DNA of 64,000 nt, taken from positions 5,838,600 to 5,902,599 of the forward strand of contig JAJEKV010000058.1 of the NCBI GenBank assembly GCA_021234155.1. Direction: 5' to 3'. The position numbers were made by a program, and so were the translations under genes. Position 1 is the stretch's first letter. Each line of letters begins with the position of its first letter. Origin of the DNA: Isoetes taiwanensis (Eukaryota; Streptophyta; Lycopodiopsida; Isoetales; Isoetaceae). The notes under the pieces were generated by a model. The model was not told the origin of the DNA. It was given only the letters and a program-made list of their open reading frames with translations, and ran no database searches. Positions 1 to 12,466 of this stretch are shown piece after piece.

Positions 1-716
1 GTACATCATACATCGCTCGAAGCATCCCCTTCATTTCCTAATACAAAATGAAAACTACCAATTCTAGCTATGTCACTAAGGATAAGCTCCATGTCTCTGT
101 CAGTAGTAATTTCTTTATCTAATTTCATATTCTTATGTGGTTATCTAAATCAATCTGTTACCATATGTTTTTTTTTTTCCTACTGTCCACATGCAGGCTG
201 GCTTCTGTGTTGCTCTGCGATGTGTTCTCACGAGTTCCTTGAACCTTCGGTGCCCCATTTTCACTGCAATCAAAATGCTAGTGTCAATTCTTTTAGCCTG
301 GAAACTCTTTTGCTTATGGAATGCCAGTCTGTCCCCGTTGCGGCCCATCATGCTTTAGAAATAAATGGTTCAAACTAGGTTCCTTATTGAGGCCATGCCA
401 GTTCTTGGGCAGGCCACGCTTGATGCCCTCCAACAATGTTAGAAGCTGATTGCTGGCTATTATAATCAGGTTAGACCACACAACTGCCAGGATGATGCGG
501 ATGAGCTTGAGAATTTTCTTCCCATAGAGGCTGTGCTTGTTTTTCTTTTCTCTGAGTATTATTTGGTGGGAAGAGTGTTAGTCCCGTGCCCGAAGGCACA
601 AAACTATTTCTAAGGTACACAAGGAGCCTAAGGGCAAGGGCTTTGCATCCACGTTAGGTGCCAAGACCACGCCAACTAAGAAGAAGAGACCACGAGAATC
701 CACGTCATAAGGAACA
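1..716. other. Non-coding or unrecognised stretch
   Basis: The longest open stretch is a 102-codon plus-strand frame at 70-378. I recognise no domain in it, and it has no splice or promoter context I would defend. The sequence just before position 717 is not shared with the second copy of the block that follows, so this is flank outside the repeat. Confidence 0.4.
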
Positions 717-3700
717 CAGTCCAGCAGATGATCACTTGCACGTTTGCCATTATAATTGTTTTCAAAGAGCGACATGAATACAATTTTTTATACAAGTAAC
801 GTTACTTGTGATGTTAACAAGATGGCTTGCTATGTACAATAAGTGAACCGACATAAATTGACATAACTTATGGAACAACATCTGACAATATTAGTGGTGT
901 TAATACAACAGTTATTATGGCATATACTATGGCCATACAAACATTGACAAAATTTGTGACACTGAAGATGCTACTATAGTTGATGCTAATAACAACACCT
1001 ATAATGTCACTAGGGGGCATTGACACTAATGTTGATGCTATATATGTCACAACTAGTGACATTATTGCTGATACAAATAGCAACACATATAGCATCAACA
1101 AAAAATTAATGACACTGTTAATGACACAAAGAGTGAGGCTATATGTGACACAAATTGCATCACTTACAGATAAATGTCACCAATAATGTCGTAGTTTATG
1201 CTTTCCAATGTTTTAATGACATTTTGATGACACAAATTGACCCCTTCTCTTGGAGTGCAAGGTACCAACATAGGCTCGAACTTTGAACTCAAGGTATTCA
1301 ACTTCCAAGGTACTCAACTACAGTACCTTGAAGCTAGCGATTGAATGATTAAATGCAAACAAATGAAATAGGCTCCCAATTGGAAAATAACATACTGAAG
1401 AAGCTGAAGTAGCAAATTTTAAAAACTTTTCTTTCACATGTATGCACAAAAGAAATGTCAGCAGCTACTCTCTTTGCGGAGTCGCTAAAATTGCTATCTG
1501 CACGAGTGTTCTAGTTCACACAAATAATGGGCACTACTTCCTAAGCAAGGGATCCAGGGCCCATCTCTTCTTGCTACGATTATGCAAAATTTCACAAAAC
1601 AAATTATGCAAGACTCCACAAAAACAAAAGCAAAAGAAAGACTTGTTAGCATCCTTTGCTTTCAAAGCTCCAGAAGAAAGACAAAGTGAACAGCCATTGT
1701 CTAGCAAAAGATGCTCTTTAGAATCATTGGAAAACTTAGGCTCTGCTACAACATAATGGAAATAGCATTGCCCTAAACTAAAAGATAGCAAATACTCATT
1801 CACTCAATACAAAGGATTTTAACTAGAAATGCAAGGGCCCTCTTTCTTTTATAGAAACTATTACATAAGCGTATTGGCCTCAGTAAACATGAGGGAGTCA
1901 TGACATAAAGCAAGTGCTAATAATGCATCTGCTCTTCAAACTTTAGTTTGTTACTGCCACAACGTCCACTCTAAGAACATCATATCCCATATTTGAGCCC
2001 TCTCCAAAAGCACACCTGCAAATTGAAATGACAGAATCAGTGTGCAATAGCTTATAAAATAGAGAACATATTTATTTATCATGCAGCCTCACTTAAAATC
2101 TCTGCAAATGCCTCAGATTAAGTATTGAAGTTGGTTGTATCCCTGTGTAGATCAACTAATGCTATTCCCTTCTTTTTTTTGGAAGGTATGGTTGGTGGCA
2201 CTTGCACCCGCCCACGTCTCCAACCCAATGGTAGCCAGTGGGTTTTGAACCCTGATGGGAATCACCCCAACCCAAGGCCTTACCACTAGAGCACCACCAC
2301 AATGGGCAAAGCTATTCTCGATACATCTACAAAGCAAACACTTAGACATGTAAAAAAAGAGAGACATCCTAGATTAGCCTATTTTGCATGAAAGGACAAA
2401 AAAAAAATCAAGATCGGACAAAGCCTCACTGCCATCAGACTTTAAACAAAGCAAATTCCCAGAAAAATAACTTGTCAAATGCCCTTCAACCCAACAACAC
2501 ATCATTTGCTTCTGTAACAAAATAGAGAGGCACCCTTTATTACCTTATTTTACATGAAAGGACCAGATAGAATCAAGATCAGACAAAGACCCATCGCTAT
2601 CAAACCTTTCGCAGGCAAATAATTAAATATTTAAATTGAAGATGGGATCAAGTATCTGCAACAAAATAAAGAGGCACCCTAGATTAGCTTATCTTGCATG
2701 AAAGGACTAGAGAAAATTAAGATCGGACAAAGCCTCGCCGCTATCAAACTATAAATAAAACTAAACTCCCAGAGAAACAACTTTCCGAAGGCCCCAAAGG
2801 TCCTTCAGATCCGTAACACATCATTTGAACAAAACTAACCTCCTTTCTCCTATAGCTGCGTACAAGAGAGTATTGAGCAGCAAGCTAAATCCCATGCAAA
2901 TTTGCACAAAGACCGATGTATGTGCTTGTAACAGATTTGAACGTGCAAATAAGCTGTTAAAAAAGGAAATTTCATCGAGGTTATTATCAGGTTGTAGAAA
3001 ATTAGGCTATAATATTGAAGATGTACCTAGAAAAAATGACAGATCACATCATTGGGCTCCATAGTTATTCTGGCAAGTTGCAAAGCAAGAAAAAATCTTT
3101 CCAAGTCCCTTCCTGAATTTTTAGCTATAATCGTTGAAACCTCCACCAGGTCTATCATAAAGCACTAGCCACTATACCTAGCGGACCGAACCAATAGAAT
3201 CCATTATCTGTTGTAGCAAGGGTGGCCAACAATCGCCGCCATAGCTAGAATGATTTTCAGAACTACTGAAACTTGTCGAGCAAGAGCTTCAGTTCTAACT
3301 TTGCTACTCAAAACTCTTCTGCAGTCCAAATCTTCAAAACTTGCCACCCATAGCTTTGTTCTCGCGGGCTAAATCTGGGTCATCCATGTAGGACTTACGG
3401 TTAAGGGAAATAGGTAAGTGGGCCAATATATTAACTTTTTGTCGGGAAATTACTGCCCTGCCTCATCATCATCCCCCCTCCCCCCCTTTCCCCATTTTTT
3501 TGCTATTCAAAAGTCTACCCTTATATGAAGCTTTATTTTGCCACATTGTACGAGTGCATTTAGTACGTGTTTCTACCTCATACATGGCAATAATTATATG
3601 AAAATTTTTATGCATTGCCACCTCATCAAGTAGCATTAAATTATTCAATATTCCAATCAAGCGCATGAAGGTAAAATAGGGTGACGGTGACCATAGCTCT

Positions 3701-4119
3701 TCCTAACTCATTGGACAAATTTGCCATTAATTTTGAACAAAGGGTATTATTCAAACCAGACAATTTTTTTGATTGGCTAGTAGTAACAATTCTAAGAATA
3801 TTAGCCCAACCTCCATGCAAAAAAGTGTTGGTCTTTATAAGGAACCCAAGAAGGCAGTAAAGGTGCAATTGTGAAGTAAATGGTTGTATTATTAAAGGCT
3901 AATTAACATTGAACGACAATGTTGTTTATGTGTTAACATCAGCAACCTATCTAGCAATGATGTTTAGGGCAATTACTATGCTCTTTTGAGAATTATAGTA
4001 TACGTTATCAATATGATTGGTTGCCCTTTTCAACAATCTTATCACAATCCTTAAACTAGTTAAATATTTAGGGCTAGGAAAAAGTGTATAGTAATTGTGT
4101 GGAGTCTCATGTTCATGCT
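717..4119 (+). repeat. 3.4 kb direct repeat, copy A
   Basis: This stretch matches 39600-42781 almost base for base over its whole length, with scattered substitutions and small indels, in the same orientation. Homology begins at the CAGTCCA before the sequence CAGATGATCACTTGCACG and stops at CATGTTCATGCT. The block is AT-rich. I find no coding domain, LTR ends, primer-binding site or terminal inverted repeat. It contains a SINE (2168-2310), a TGACA-rich tract (about 860-1240) and three loosely repeated stretches near 2400, 2560 and 2710 that share a 'rates of AAAGGAC...GACAAAG' pattern. It could be a non-autonomous element or a segmental duplication. Confidence 0.9.
2168..2310 (-). mobile_element. 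tRNA-derived SINE with target-site duplication
   Basis: Read on the minus strand, the element has a tRNA-like polymerase III promoter: an A-box-like TGGTGCTCTAGTGGTAAGG near its 5' end and a B-box-like GGTTCAAAACCC about 40 bases later. It ends in an A-rich tail, seen as the T run near 2172-2180. The same 7-bp sequence GCTATTC lies immediately outside both ends (2161-2167 and 2311-2317), as expected for target-primed insertion. The spacing of the two boxes and the tail fit a plant tRNA-derived SINE. I cannot name the family. Confidence 0.75.
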
Positions 4120-5586
4120 AGAATGCATCAATAGCATGGACATGTTACAAGCAAAACAACAATCTCCAAATTGCCATTTTGGCAGCCAATTGACAAGTTT
4201 CGGGTGGATAGGATGGGGAATAAATCCTAAATTTACTCTCATGCTCGGATCAAGCTATTTGTAGCATTCAAAAAAGCAAGCGGATCATACACTCTTAACA
4301 TAGGATGTGCAAAGTGGAGCCCTTCCATTTCTTCTAGCCTTGGTGATTTAAAACCTTGAAGTCGCTTAGTTATCCTTCTTCGATTGACTCTAATGAGCAA
4401 AACCTCACATCCGTTCACCAATAGAAACATAGCACTTACCTTGCAGTCATCCAGACCTCAAGCTTGGACCAAAATTGCGCTCTCTTTCGGATCTAATTGG
4501 GTCCATATTGAGATTTAGCAGCAACTTTAGTGATTTAAGTATAATAAAATAGTTTGGCAACTAAATTATTGTCTGCTGCCTGTTTTGGCACAGCATTACC
4601 AGCTGGGTAACAATTTTTCTAATAACACAAAATAGTAATACTTAGGAGGAATTTGGGTACCTATTAAATCAGGTGATAAAGAGAGTCAAGTTTGTATTAT
4701 AATTGACCAGTGAGTCAACTGTAAGCATCTTCAGGTCTACGATCATATACCTAATCCAGTACTGCTAACTTCTACATGTATCAAATTCTAAATTCTGATC
4801 TATAGGCATTGGAGGCATGCAAGTCTTATACCATAGTGTCATTAATCGAGAAAAAAGCTTAGATCTTGCTTAGGTGTAACAGGTGAACGTTCTATTCATA
4901 TTCCATACATTGGCAGCCGGACGACCCTTCCACTTTCCTCAAAGCACATCTTATGTAATGTTGTCTTCAATACTCTTGATAATCTGTATATATGAACAGG
5001 CTGGTTATAAGTGTATCAGCCACATTGTTATATATCTATGACAAGTAGTTAGGGTGTCACTTATTCAGTGGCAAGGACACTGGTACAGACAAGCTCCAGT
5101 CTAAGAGAAAGTATAGTCTAAGACAGACAGTCTAAGAGAAAGGCAGTTGGATAAAAAAATTTTGACGCTAGTAAGATTTCATATGAAACCAATAAGTTAA
5201 GGGGCATACAGAAACAAGCTCCAAATCTCACGATTGGATGAATGGTTTAATGTCCATCTGACTTTAGTGTTCTACGTGAACATTTCACTAAAATTCTTTT
5301 CTATCATTTGCTCAAATATGCAGCAAAATAATTCCTGAACAAAAAGGTAGGATGCACCATGAGGTGTACAAAATCTCATCATGCTAGATACCTGGATGCT
5401 CACAATGTCAAATCAACATTGGTGCCACCAAATGGTTTTATCAATGTTCCCAATGTCAACTGGAACTAGTTTATCCTGCCAGAATAAGATCTATGCTGAA
5501 TATCTTGCTTGATTTTTGTTCCATTTGCGTTCCAAGTTACATTGCAATTGAACATACAAATTGTATAACAAGAAAATGCAAGTTAC
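4120..5586. other. No gene recognised
   Basis: AT-rich sequence with only short open frames (up to 63 codons) and no recognisable protein domain, terminal repeat or structural RNA. The homology to the second copy of the 3.4 kb block has ended here. Confidence 0.5.
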
Positions 5587-5873
5587 CTTTCTATATGTAG
5601 TCCATGTATTTGGATGCTTCTTATCATTCGGCACTCTCATAAACTCCCAACTAGTCTTGATTATGTTCAAAGGGCATTCAACTACCTTGCTCTCTAGCGC
5701 TTTCGAACTTATGTTCTCTGCCAAGCATAACAAAAACTCAAGGGACAGAAAACCAAAAAGATTTTGCCATACGAATAACTACCTGAAAGTGTCAACTTTG
5801 CACCATCACGACACTTTAGCTCGCCAGTCTTGCCAAGCAAACAAAGGCGATGTTCTCTCAACTCCGGTATTGT
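5587..5873 (-). pseudogene. Duplicated 3' exons of an mRNA-capping-enzyme gene
   Basis: Two exons on the minus strand are joined by a GT-AG intron. The first (5873-5783) encodes a segment with LREHRLCLLGKTGELK. The second (5717-5587) encodes KVVECPLNIIKTSWEFMR followed by HPNTWTTYRK. These match the OB-fold end of plant mRNA-capping enzymes, where the family has a glycine-lysine-rich strand and then a 'kiiEC....W.fMR...d...PN...TyrkV' block. The reading frame is preserved across the splice, which restores a glutamate codon. The catalytic nucleotidyltransferase domain and all upstream exons are absent, so this is a detached fragment. It is a near copy of 9782-10069, where both exons carry a one-base insertion that this copy lacks. 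Confidence 0.7.
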
Positions 5874-6195
5874 CTGTAAGAAGAGGAAAATGGATATTAG
5901 ATTGATGTGGATAAAGAGGAGTGCATCAGAAACATGAGAGACATCTTGTGATAAAGAGGAATGCATCAGAAACATGAGTGACATCTTAAAGGAGCATGCT
6001 GGCATTCATTTCAAAATGAGCATAGATAGAGCAAAATAATTCATCAATGGTGGGGTGGTCCAAAAGAGAGCAGGCGCAAGTTCGATAGGACATCAGACTT
6101 TGTTTAATTAAGAGTCAAATACAAGTATAAGTGCAAAGACGGGAATAAAATCTCAGTGGATAAGCAGAGACCCACCGAGTGAAGGAACCTGCCTA

Positions 6196-6602
6196 AGCAT
6201 AAGAGCGTACATCCAAATACTCCTCAAAGATCAATCGTCTCTTACGAGGGGCAAGTGAAGGACAATGATACAACTTAGCAATGTGACCTTGCATTTCCTG
6301 GAGAACACGGTTATCTGCCACATTCAAACCTTTGAAGATTATCAATCTTCGTTTTTTTCCAGATAGTCCAAAGCAACCATCCTGTTGTAAGATGAAAAGT
6401 CTGGCTTTGTAACTTCGTCCCAGTACTTGGGCAAATTGCCAAGAGCTCTTGTTAACTTGTTAGTGAAACTTGAAAAAGAGAGAAGAAACAATCCCTTACC
6501 TATCTGAGGTGGTCACACATAAAAAAGCAATGCTCAATGGTCTCAGATTCACGCTTGTATATTGGACGCTGATCTTGTATTCTAGGAGATCTAGTACACA
6601 CG
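6196..6602 (-). mobile_element. LINE C-terminal fragment
   Basis: The minus strand encodes SETIEHCFFMCDHLR, which resembles the E..H.....C part of the zinc-binding domain following plant LINE reverse transcriptases. About 60 codons on comes GWLLWTIWKK, the tryptophan-rich segment typical of the same C-terminal region. Stop codons and frame changes interrupt it. The reverse transcriptase domain itself is missing, and I see no target-site duplication. Confidence 0.55.
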
Positions 6603-6721
6603 GCTGTGAGATGGCACATGGGGGATTTCCTTTAAGACTTGTATTCACAATAATATATTTAGAATTTACCGTTTTACTTGTTCATCGAGTTACTTGGGTT
6701 CAAAGAAGTGGCTTTCTGTAG

Positions 6722-6821
6722 AGTCCTTCAAAAGTAGAGTATGTACTAATTGTTATGAAATGTTGTGTTTCAGTCCTTCAAAAGTAGAGTATGTACTAAT
6801 TGTTATGAAATGATGCATGTT
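6722..6821 (+). repeat. 50-bp tandem duplication
   Basis: Two adjacent copies of a 50-base unit starting AGTCCTTCAAAAGTAGAG. The first 42 or so bases are identical in both copies. Confidence 0.85.
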
Positions 6822-9781
6822 AAAATTTATATGAGTCATCATAGCCACAATACCACGTTTATGCCAAGTGCTCTTTTAAGATATGCTAACCATTCAATCA
6901 TTTTTTCAAGCTTTTCAATGTTTCTCCATTTAACATCAGTGAGTTTCATGCTGTGCACAAAGGTATAAGAACTCTACTATGGTGCCTGAAGATAATTGCT
7001 AGCATACGAGACTAAGTTAATATCACATGCAAGAATGCATGCACGTGGAAGAAAGAAGAAATACTAAATGCAAGAACTCAGTATGCTACTTAAAAAAATA
7101 AAAAACTTTTTACCTACTTGCATAACCGAAAAGACATCCCTGGATTTGTCACAATGAACATTGGGTTAGAGGACAATATGACTTTGAGTCTTTGCCAGGT
7201 CCTCATATCCCCAATTTACCACAATTTAAAGCTCTCGTATTATAGCCAAACACCTAGCGAATAGCGTCTCTCCTAAGCACCTTAGGAAATGATAATCTCG
7301 ACAAAACAAAAGTGCTTCACAATGTCCATAACAAGTGGTGTTAGCATTCAAGCGCTTGATGTACACATGTTGGTCATGATGACATATGCATGCAAATCAG
7401 AAGGCTTCTCCGGCCTTCCCCATGCCAACATAAGTTGAAACATTAGTATGTGATTATCTAAATCATCTCTATGAATCTATTTCTCTAAGTCAAAGCTTTA
7501 TATTTGGCCCAAACTAGCCTCAAGACGATAGAAATCTGAGATGGTATATATGATAAATTCACCAACAAAGAACTTCTAATAATAGGCAAGTGTGCCCTAG
7601 AAGATCATTTACATCTTTGAAGAAAAGGTCATTCCTTCGACGGTCTAGTCATAAACTAGGAATTTAAAATGCTACTTCTAAATGAATCAAAGCTTTAAAG
7701 GCTTAAAGTTCACATGCCACAATCCTCTAAAAAGGGGTTCGCCTCTTATTTGAATATCTATTTGTTCGGATGTGCATCAATGCGAGACTAAGACATAGAC
7801 AAGCCTCGGGTTAGATTGCACTTTATAGATAAAACCAAAATGCGGTCTCATTTAGAAATCTACCTTTTCTTTATACATAAAACCAAGTACACGACATCTC
7901 AAAAGTAGCAATAGCAACTGACACAAGCAAACCCCTCATGTGATTATACATTGTGACCTATAATATCTTTGTCCTTTGCAGTGATGGAGTTAAACTAAAA
8001 GATGTGCACAACTAACCATGATTGGGGGGAATTCTAGTCTAGGCTTAGCATAAGACATTAGGAAATGAGATACTGAAGATGCATTAAACCAGTGGCTGAT
8101 TATAGATCTTCTAAATAGGATGTGACTCTTACATATATAGTAGGGTCGAGGGGTTTTCAAGGGCCAGCATATATATCAAACCAGAAAGTAAGTCTGGAAA
8201 TGGGAGGGTCTAACCATGTCGAGGGGTTTTCAAGGGCCAGCATATATATCAAACCAGAAAGTAAGTCTGGAAATGGGAGGGTCTAACCATTTTAACAACT
8301 TTTAAGTTACACACGTGTTAAATCAAAACCAAACTTTGCTGGTTATGTTGTTGTACAAGTGCACCCTGACGTAAGTCGAGAATTTGCCTTTTAGATACAT
8401 AAAATGCAACAAAACTTAGAGAAGGGACTCCGATGGCAAGAATCTGGTCATGGACAAACAAAAATGTGGAGTCATTTAAAATCAAGAGCAAGATCTTGAA
8501 CAAAAAAAGAGAAAGATCTTGAACTAAAAAATAAATCTTTATACTGGAACAACCTAATTAGGCACACCGCTATCCTTGAGAGGAAGGCTGAGATCTTGTA
8601 TCCAAAGCTCCAAAAATTGAGAAGGATGGATCTGATGAATACCATAATACATAATAGCCAAGTGACACCGATCCAATCGTACAAATAAAATCTCACATAT
8701 ATCTTCAATGTGGCCATAGCAATAGCACTTCAGTTTGTTTCTCTCCACTGTATTATAGATAGGATAGTACTTTTACGTATTGTATGGTGAAGATATCCTC
8801 AAAGATATCCCATATCCATATAATGTGTAGTTCATCTTAAGGTGTAGATTTAATCATATACAATCATGCCTATAAATTACAATTTCACTATGTGCTTAGC
8901 TCATTTGCTCAAAGCTACAAAGAAATGGCAGATGCCATTGCTTGCAACATAAACATGATGAAATAAAAGGTGGTCATTTATAAGGTTATATCTCAATCAA
9001 CCAGGATTTGTGAAGGAATATCCATTTGGCATGTCAAGCAAAGCCTTTTAAACAGTACATATAATCATTACATATACTGTTCATGTGTTGTACTTTTTAC
9101 TTGAAAATTATATATACGTTATTTGTATTTTCAATGTACATGATAGACACAACATGTGGGGCATGGCTGCACATTCTATGCTGTTACAGAGTGCAGGCTT
9201 ACCATAGTCAGCTGTATGCGATGTACTTTGAACATTTCCTTGGATTCTAATTTTCAACAAAGATAGCCGTCTTAATAGCATGCAAGGCCTTTATATTTCT
9301 ACATTTTGCAAGCACAAAGTCAAATGAGCCTGAACCTTAAAAATAGAAAATCCAATATGGTTAAAATGCGCAGAATATGGTTTATGCACTATACTTAGGA
9401 CCTCCCAAGCTTGGTCTTGAAGGCCCAACAAGCCACATTTCTAGGGACATATTTGGCTGCCATGTACTTTAAGAAGAGCATGTGTTTGGTGTAATTCATG
9501 TTATTTTAAGATAATGCTATGATATCTGGAAAGCAATAACAGCTTATGATCTATCTGCCAGAATAAAGCCAAATATGCTTTCAAAACGTATGATTCTAGG
9601 AATGCATAAAGTTTTGGCAGGATTGGATTATGCTACCTAAGGATTAAAAGTTCCAGCTTAGAATAACATACGATCGTTTACATACTGATATGAGGAAACA
9701 AAGGTCTCCCAAGTTACATTTTTGTTCCAAGTTACATTGCAATTGTCCATACAAACTGTATAAGAAGAAAATGCAAGTTAC
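6822..9781. other. No gene recognised; contains a 73-bp tandem duplication
   Basis: AT-rich sequence. The only clear structure is a near-perfect two-copy tandem duplication of a 73-base unit at 8145-8289, starting GTCGAGGGGTTTTCAAGG. Minus-strand open frames around 8318-8748 (up to 81 codons) match no family I know. Confidence 0.55.
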
Positions 9782-11345
9782 CTTTCTATATGTAGTCCAT
9801 GTATTTGGATGCTTTTTATCGTTCGGGCACTCTCATAAACTCCCGACTATTCTTGATTATGTTCAAAGAGCATTCAACTACCTTGCTCTCTAGTGCTTTT
9901 GAACTTATGTTCTCTGCCAAGCATAACAAAAACTCAATGGACAGAAAACCAAAAAGATTTTGCCATACAAACACTACCAGAAAAGTGTCAACTTTGCACC
10001 ATCAAGACACTTTAGCTCGCCAGTCTTGCCAAGCAAGCAAAGACGCTGTTCTCTCAACTCCGGTATTGTCTGTAAGAAGAGGAAAAGGGATATTAGATTG
10101 ATGGGGATAACGAGGAGTGCATCAGAAACATGAGAGACGTCTTGTGGATAAAGAGGAGTGCATCAGAAACATGAGTGACTTCTTAAAGGAGCATGCTGGC
10201 ATTCATTTCAAAATGAGCATAGATAGAGCACAAAGATGACTCTCTATAGCTATCAATTTGTTGGTATGGGAATAGAAGAAACCCTGAGAATGAAATCAGC
10301 AGAATTCATATGAGGATACTTCCACTTCAAGAGGCCATTGTATCCATATGGTATGTATGGGTCATCCCATCCCTGCACAAGAAACGAAAATGAATTAACT
10401 ATATATGAAGCCCTGCACAAACTCCCTAGGGACAATATGCTCTGTTTTAAGTGCAACCATTTTCCTAGGAATTTATTATTGATGAATGAGTAAAAGACAT
10501 CGAATCGTAATATTTAGAGCGCTACACTAGGCACATGGATCTCTTCACATGTTTCCTTTGATAATCCAAGTTACATTTACCTGGGAAATCACGCCATCAG
10601 CTTTATGCCTTCGCGTCATTGGCAGAACCCAAAATCCCTTCCATTTTTTCTGGTATATCAAACCAGCAAATTAATAGAATAAACAGGCCAATTCGCACAT
10701 GTTATTTTTCTGCATGAAGGGAGGGAGGAAAGCAACATTTATATGGACAATACTCGTACGTGGCTGAGAGAGAATTCAATTGGAGAATGACTGAGAAGCA
10801 GTTCTCCTTGAAAATCCAACTTGGAAAATGTTCTGCACTTTTCAGTTTGTTATAGTGATAACACTGAATTGCATGACTGTAGACAAGCCTTGCTCTTCTA
10901 AACTCATCCATATTTGACCAGTTGAAACAGTCTTCCCACAGCCATATACTCAAAGCTCTGAGGAGCTTTACATTTTATGCCACGATGATAAAGATTGCCT
11001 AAGACTGGTAACACGCATTTTACAGCATAGACTATCTATCTCTACACATGGCATGCCTCCAAATGAAATGAAACTATGCACCAAACATCGATATAGAAAT
11101 GAAACTATGCATCAAGGTGCAATTGAGACCAACCTGGAAATATTGGACTGCCTCCAATTCATAGTTATATTGATGGCTAGATAAGGCATCCTGCTTCCTT
11201 GCTTCTATAAGGTCTCTTTCAATTGCCTTCCTCTCTGTTTCTGCGAGCATGTCAATGTGTTTGTGCATCAACGGGCGGCATAGTTGGCTTTGGGATCGTG
11301 CCAACATCCGACGGACAGCACACAAATATCTGGGATTTTTCCTAA
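9782..11345 (-). pseudogene. mRNA-capping enzyme (RNA guanylyltransferase), 5'-truncated and frameshifted
   Basis: Five exon segments are recognisable on the minus strand. From 5' to 3': about 11345-11134 (HIDMLAETERKAIERDLIE, then SSHQYNYELE, like the family's PRN...RYDLEPF stretch); about 10650-10581 (KADGVISQ, guanylyltransferase motif IV); 10372-10283 (GWDDPYIP, NGLLKWKY, motif V); 10069-9978; and 9913-9782 (KVVECPLNI.., OB-fold end). Splice signals flank most of them. Capping enzymes transfer GMP to the 5' end of nuclear transcripts. Here the triphosphatase domain and the catalytic KxDG lysine motif are absent. The last two exons are each one base longer than the duplicate at 5.6-5.9 kb, which breaks the frame. 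The truncated 5' end abuts the promoter of the kinase gene. Confidence 0.75.
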
Positions 11346-11434
11346 TTTAGATGTGGCCTTTTCCCCGAAAACCAGGAATAGAACTGAGATATTTTTAGAA
11401 TGGAAAGTGCAGAGTCACGCGACAACTACAAAGG

Positions 11435-11442
11435 TATAAAAG
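11435..11442 (+). promoter_or_regulatory. TATA box of kinase 1
   Basis: TATAAAAG lies 50 bases before the ATG at 11492, a plausible distance for a transcription start near 11465. The stretch from about 11464 to the ATG resembles the equivalent region of the paralogous kinase at 45.5 kb. Confidence 0.6.
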
Positions 11443-11491
11443 AACGTCTGCATTTGCATTTGCATTGTGTTGGCATTACAGAATTCTGAGT

Positions 11492-12466
11492 ATGGAGACG
11501 AAGACGGAGGAGACAGACGAAGAAATTCTCAACTACAACTATTCTGCTTTATTTCCCAATCTTTTGAAGAGCTATGATCTGCTTAAGGAAATCGGCAGCG
11601 GTGGCCAAGCTACGGTTTTTCGCTGCAGAAGTAAAACAGAAGGTAAGAAAGAGTTTGCTTGCAAAATCATCTGGGTAGGAGACACAGAGCCGATCAAGGA
11701 AGTGGAGATCATGCAGAAGCTAGCCAGCAGCCCTGGCGTAGTGCATATGCACGAAGTAATCAAAGACGAGGGATTCTGGCACTTGATCATGGAATTGTGC
11801 GAATGTAGCTTGCTTGATGTAATCGTCAAGAAAGGCAGGCTATGGGAAAAGGAAGCTGCTCTTCTTATTCGAAATCTTGCTCTAGCTATACAGGATCTTC
11901 ATCAAAAGGGTATTATCCACCGGGATCTGAAGCCGGAAAACGTTCTTGTGACCTCAGCAGCAAAACCCTATGATGTTAGGGTTTCGGATTTCGGCCTATC
12001 GGCTCGTTTTTCAGGTTCGGCTCCCAGTTTTACATCCAGAGTCGGAACACTAAGATATTTCGCTCCAGAGGTTGTGCAGGGATATTATTCCACAGAGATA
12101 GACATATGGGATCTGGGTTTGATCCTGTATGAGGCGCTTACAGGGAATTATCCCTTCTCAAGTCTACAAAATGCAGAAATTCACGAAGAACTGCTTCATG
12201 GCGAGGATCTGGCTGCCTCACACTTGCATTGGCCAGTTGGGTTGGTGTCAGAAGAAGCAAAGAGCCTTGTTTTGGCGATGTTGCAGCCTGATCCGGAGGA
12301 AAGGATATCTGTGCAGCAAATTTTGGCACATCCCTGGGTTGCCAAATATTATTCTAGTGCTAGTAGAAGTGCGCCTCAGAGCTTAAAACGTAAGAGGCCA
12401 TGCTTCAAATATGGTGTTCCTTCTCCGCTCATCAGAACAGTGAGGCCCTGTGAAATTGCCTGCTGA
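11492..12466 (+). CDS. Serine/threonine protein kinase, PPCK/CDPK-like, single exon
   Basis: An intact 324-codon frame with a complete kinase domain: glycine-rich loop IGSGGQATV (residues 34-42), ATP-binding Lys58 in FACK, catalytic loop HRDLKPEN (143-150, Asp145), DFG at 166-168 and APE at 191-193. The domain ends near residue 285, and a basic tail of about 40 residues follows. The overall pattern, with MELCEC before the hinge, resembles plant PEP-carboxylase kinases and the kinase half of calcium-dependent kinases. There are no EF hands. I chose the ATG at 11492 because the frame extends upstream only to a TTG and the TATA box sits 50 bp before it. The substrate is unknown. It is a clear paralogue of the minus-strand kinase at 44.5-45.5 kb, including the closing Ala-Cys. 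Confidence 0.92.
   Translation: METKTEETDEEILNYNYSALFPNLLKSYDLLKEIGSGGQATVFRCRSKTEGKKEFACKIIWVGDTEPIKEVEIMQKLASSPGVVHMHEVIKDEGFWHLIMELCECSLLDVIVKKGRLWEKEAALLIRNLALAIQDLHQKGIIHRDLKPENVLVTSAAKPYDVRVSDFGLSARFSGSAPSFTSRVGTLRYFAPEVVQGYYSTEIDIWDLGLILYEALTGNYPFSSLQNAEIHEELLHGEDLAASHLHWPVGLVSEEAKSLVLAMLQPDPEERISVQQILAHPWVAKYYSSASRSAPQSLKRKRPCFKYGVPSPLIRTVRPCEIAC

Noticed and set aside
2168-2310. A functional tRNA gene
   Set aside because: A and B boxes are present but the sequence does not form a cloverleaf with a proper acceptor stem, and it has a poly-A tail and target duplications.
11465-11491. Nine-codon upstream extension of kinase 1
   Set aside because: The extension begins at a TTG, not an ATG, and corresponds to the untranslated leader of the paralogue. 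The ATG at 11492 is the better start.
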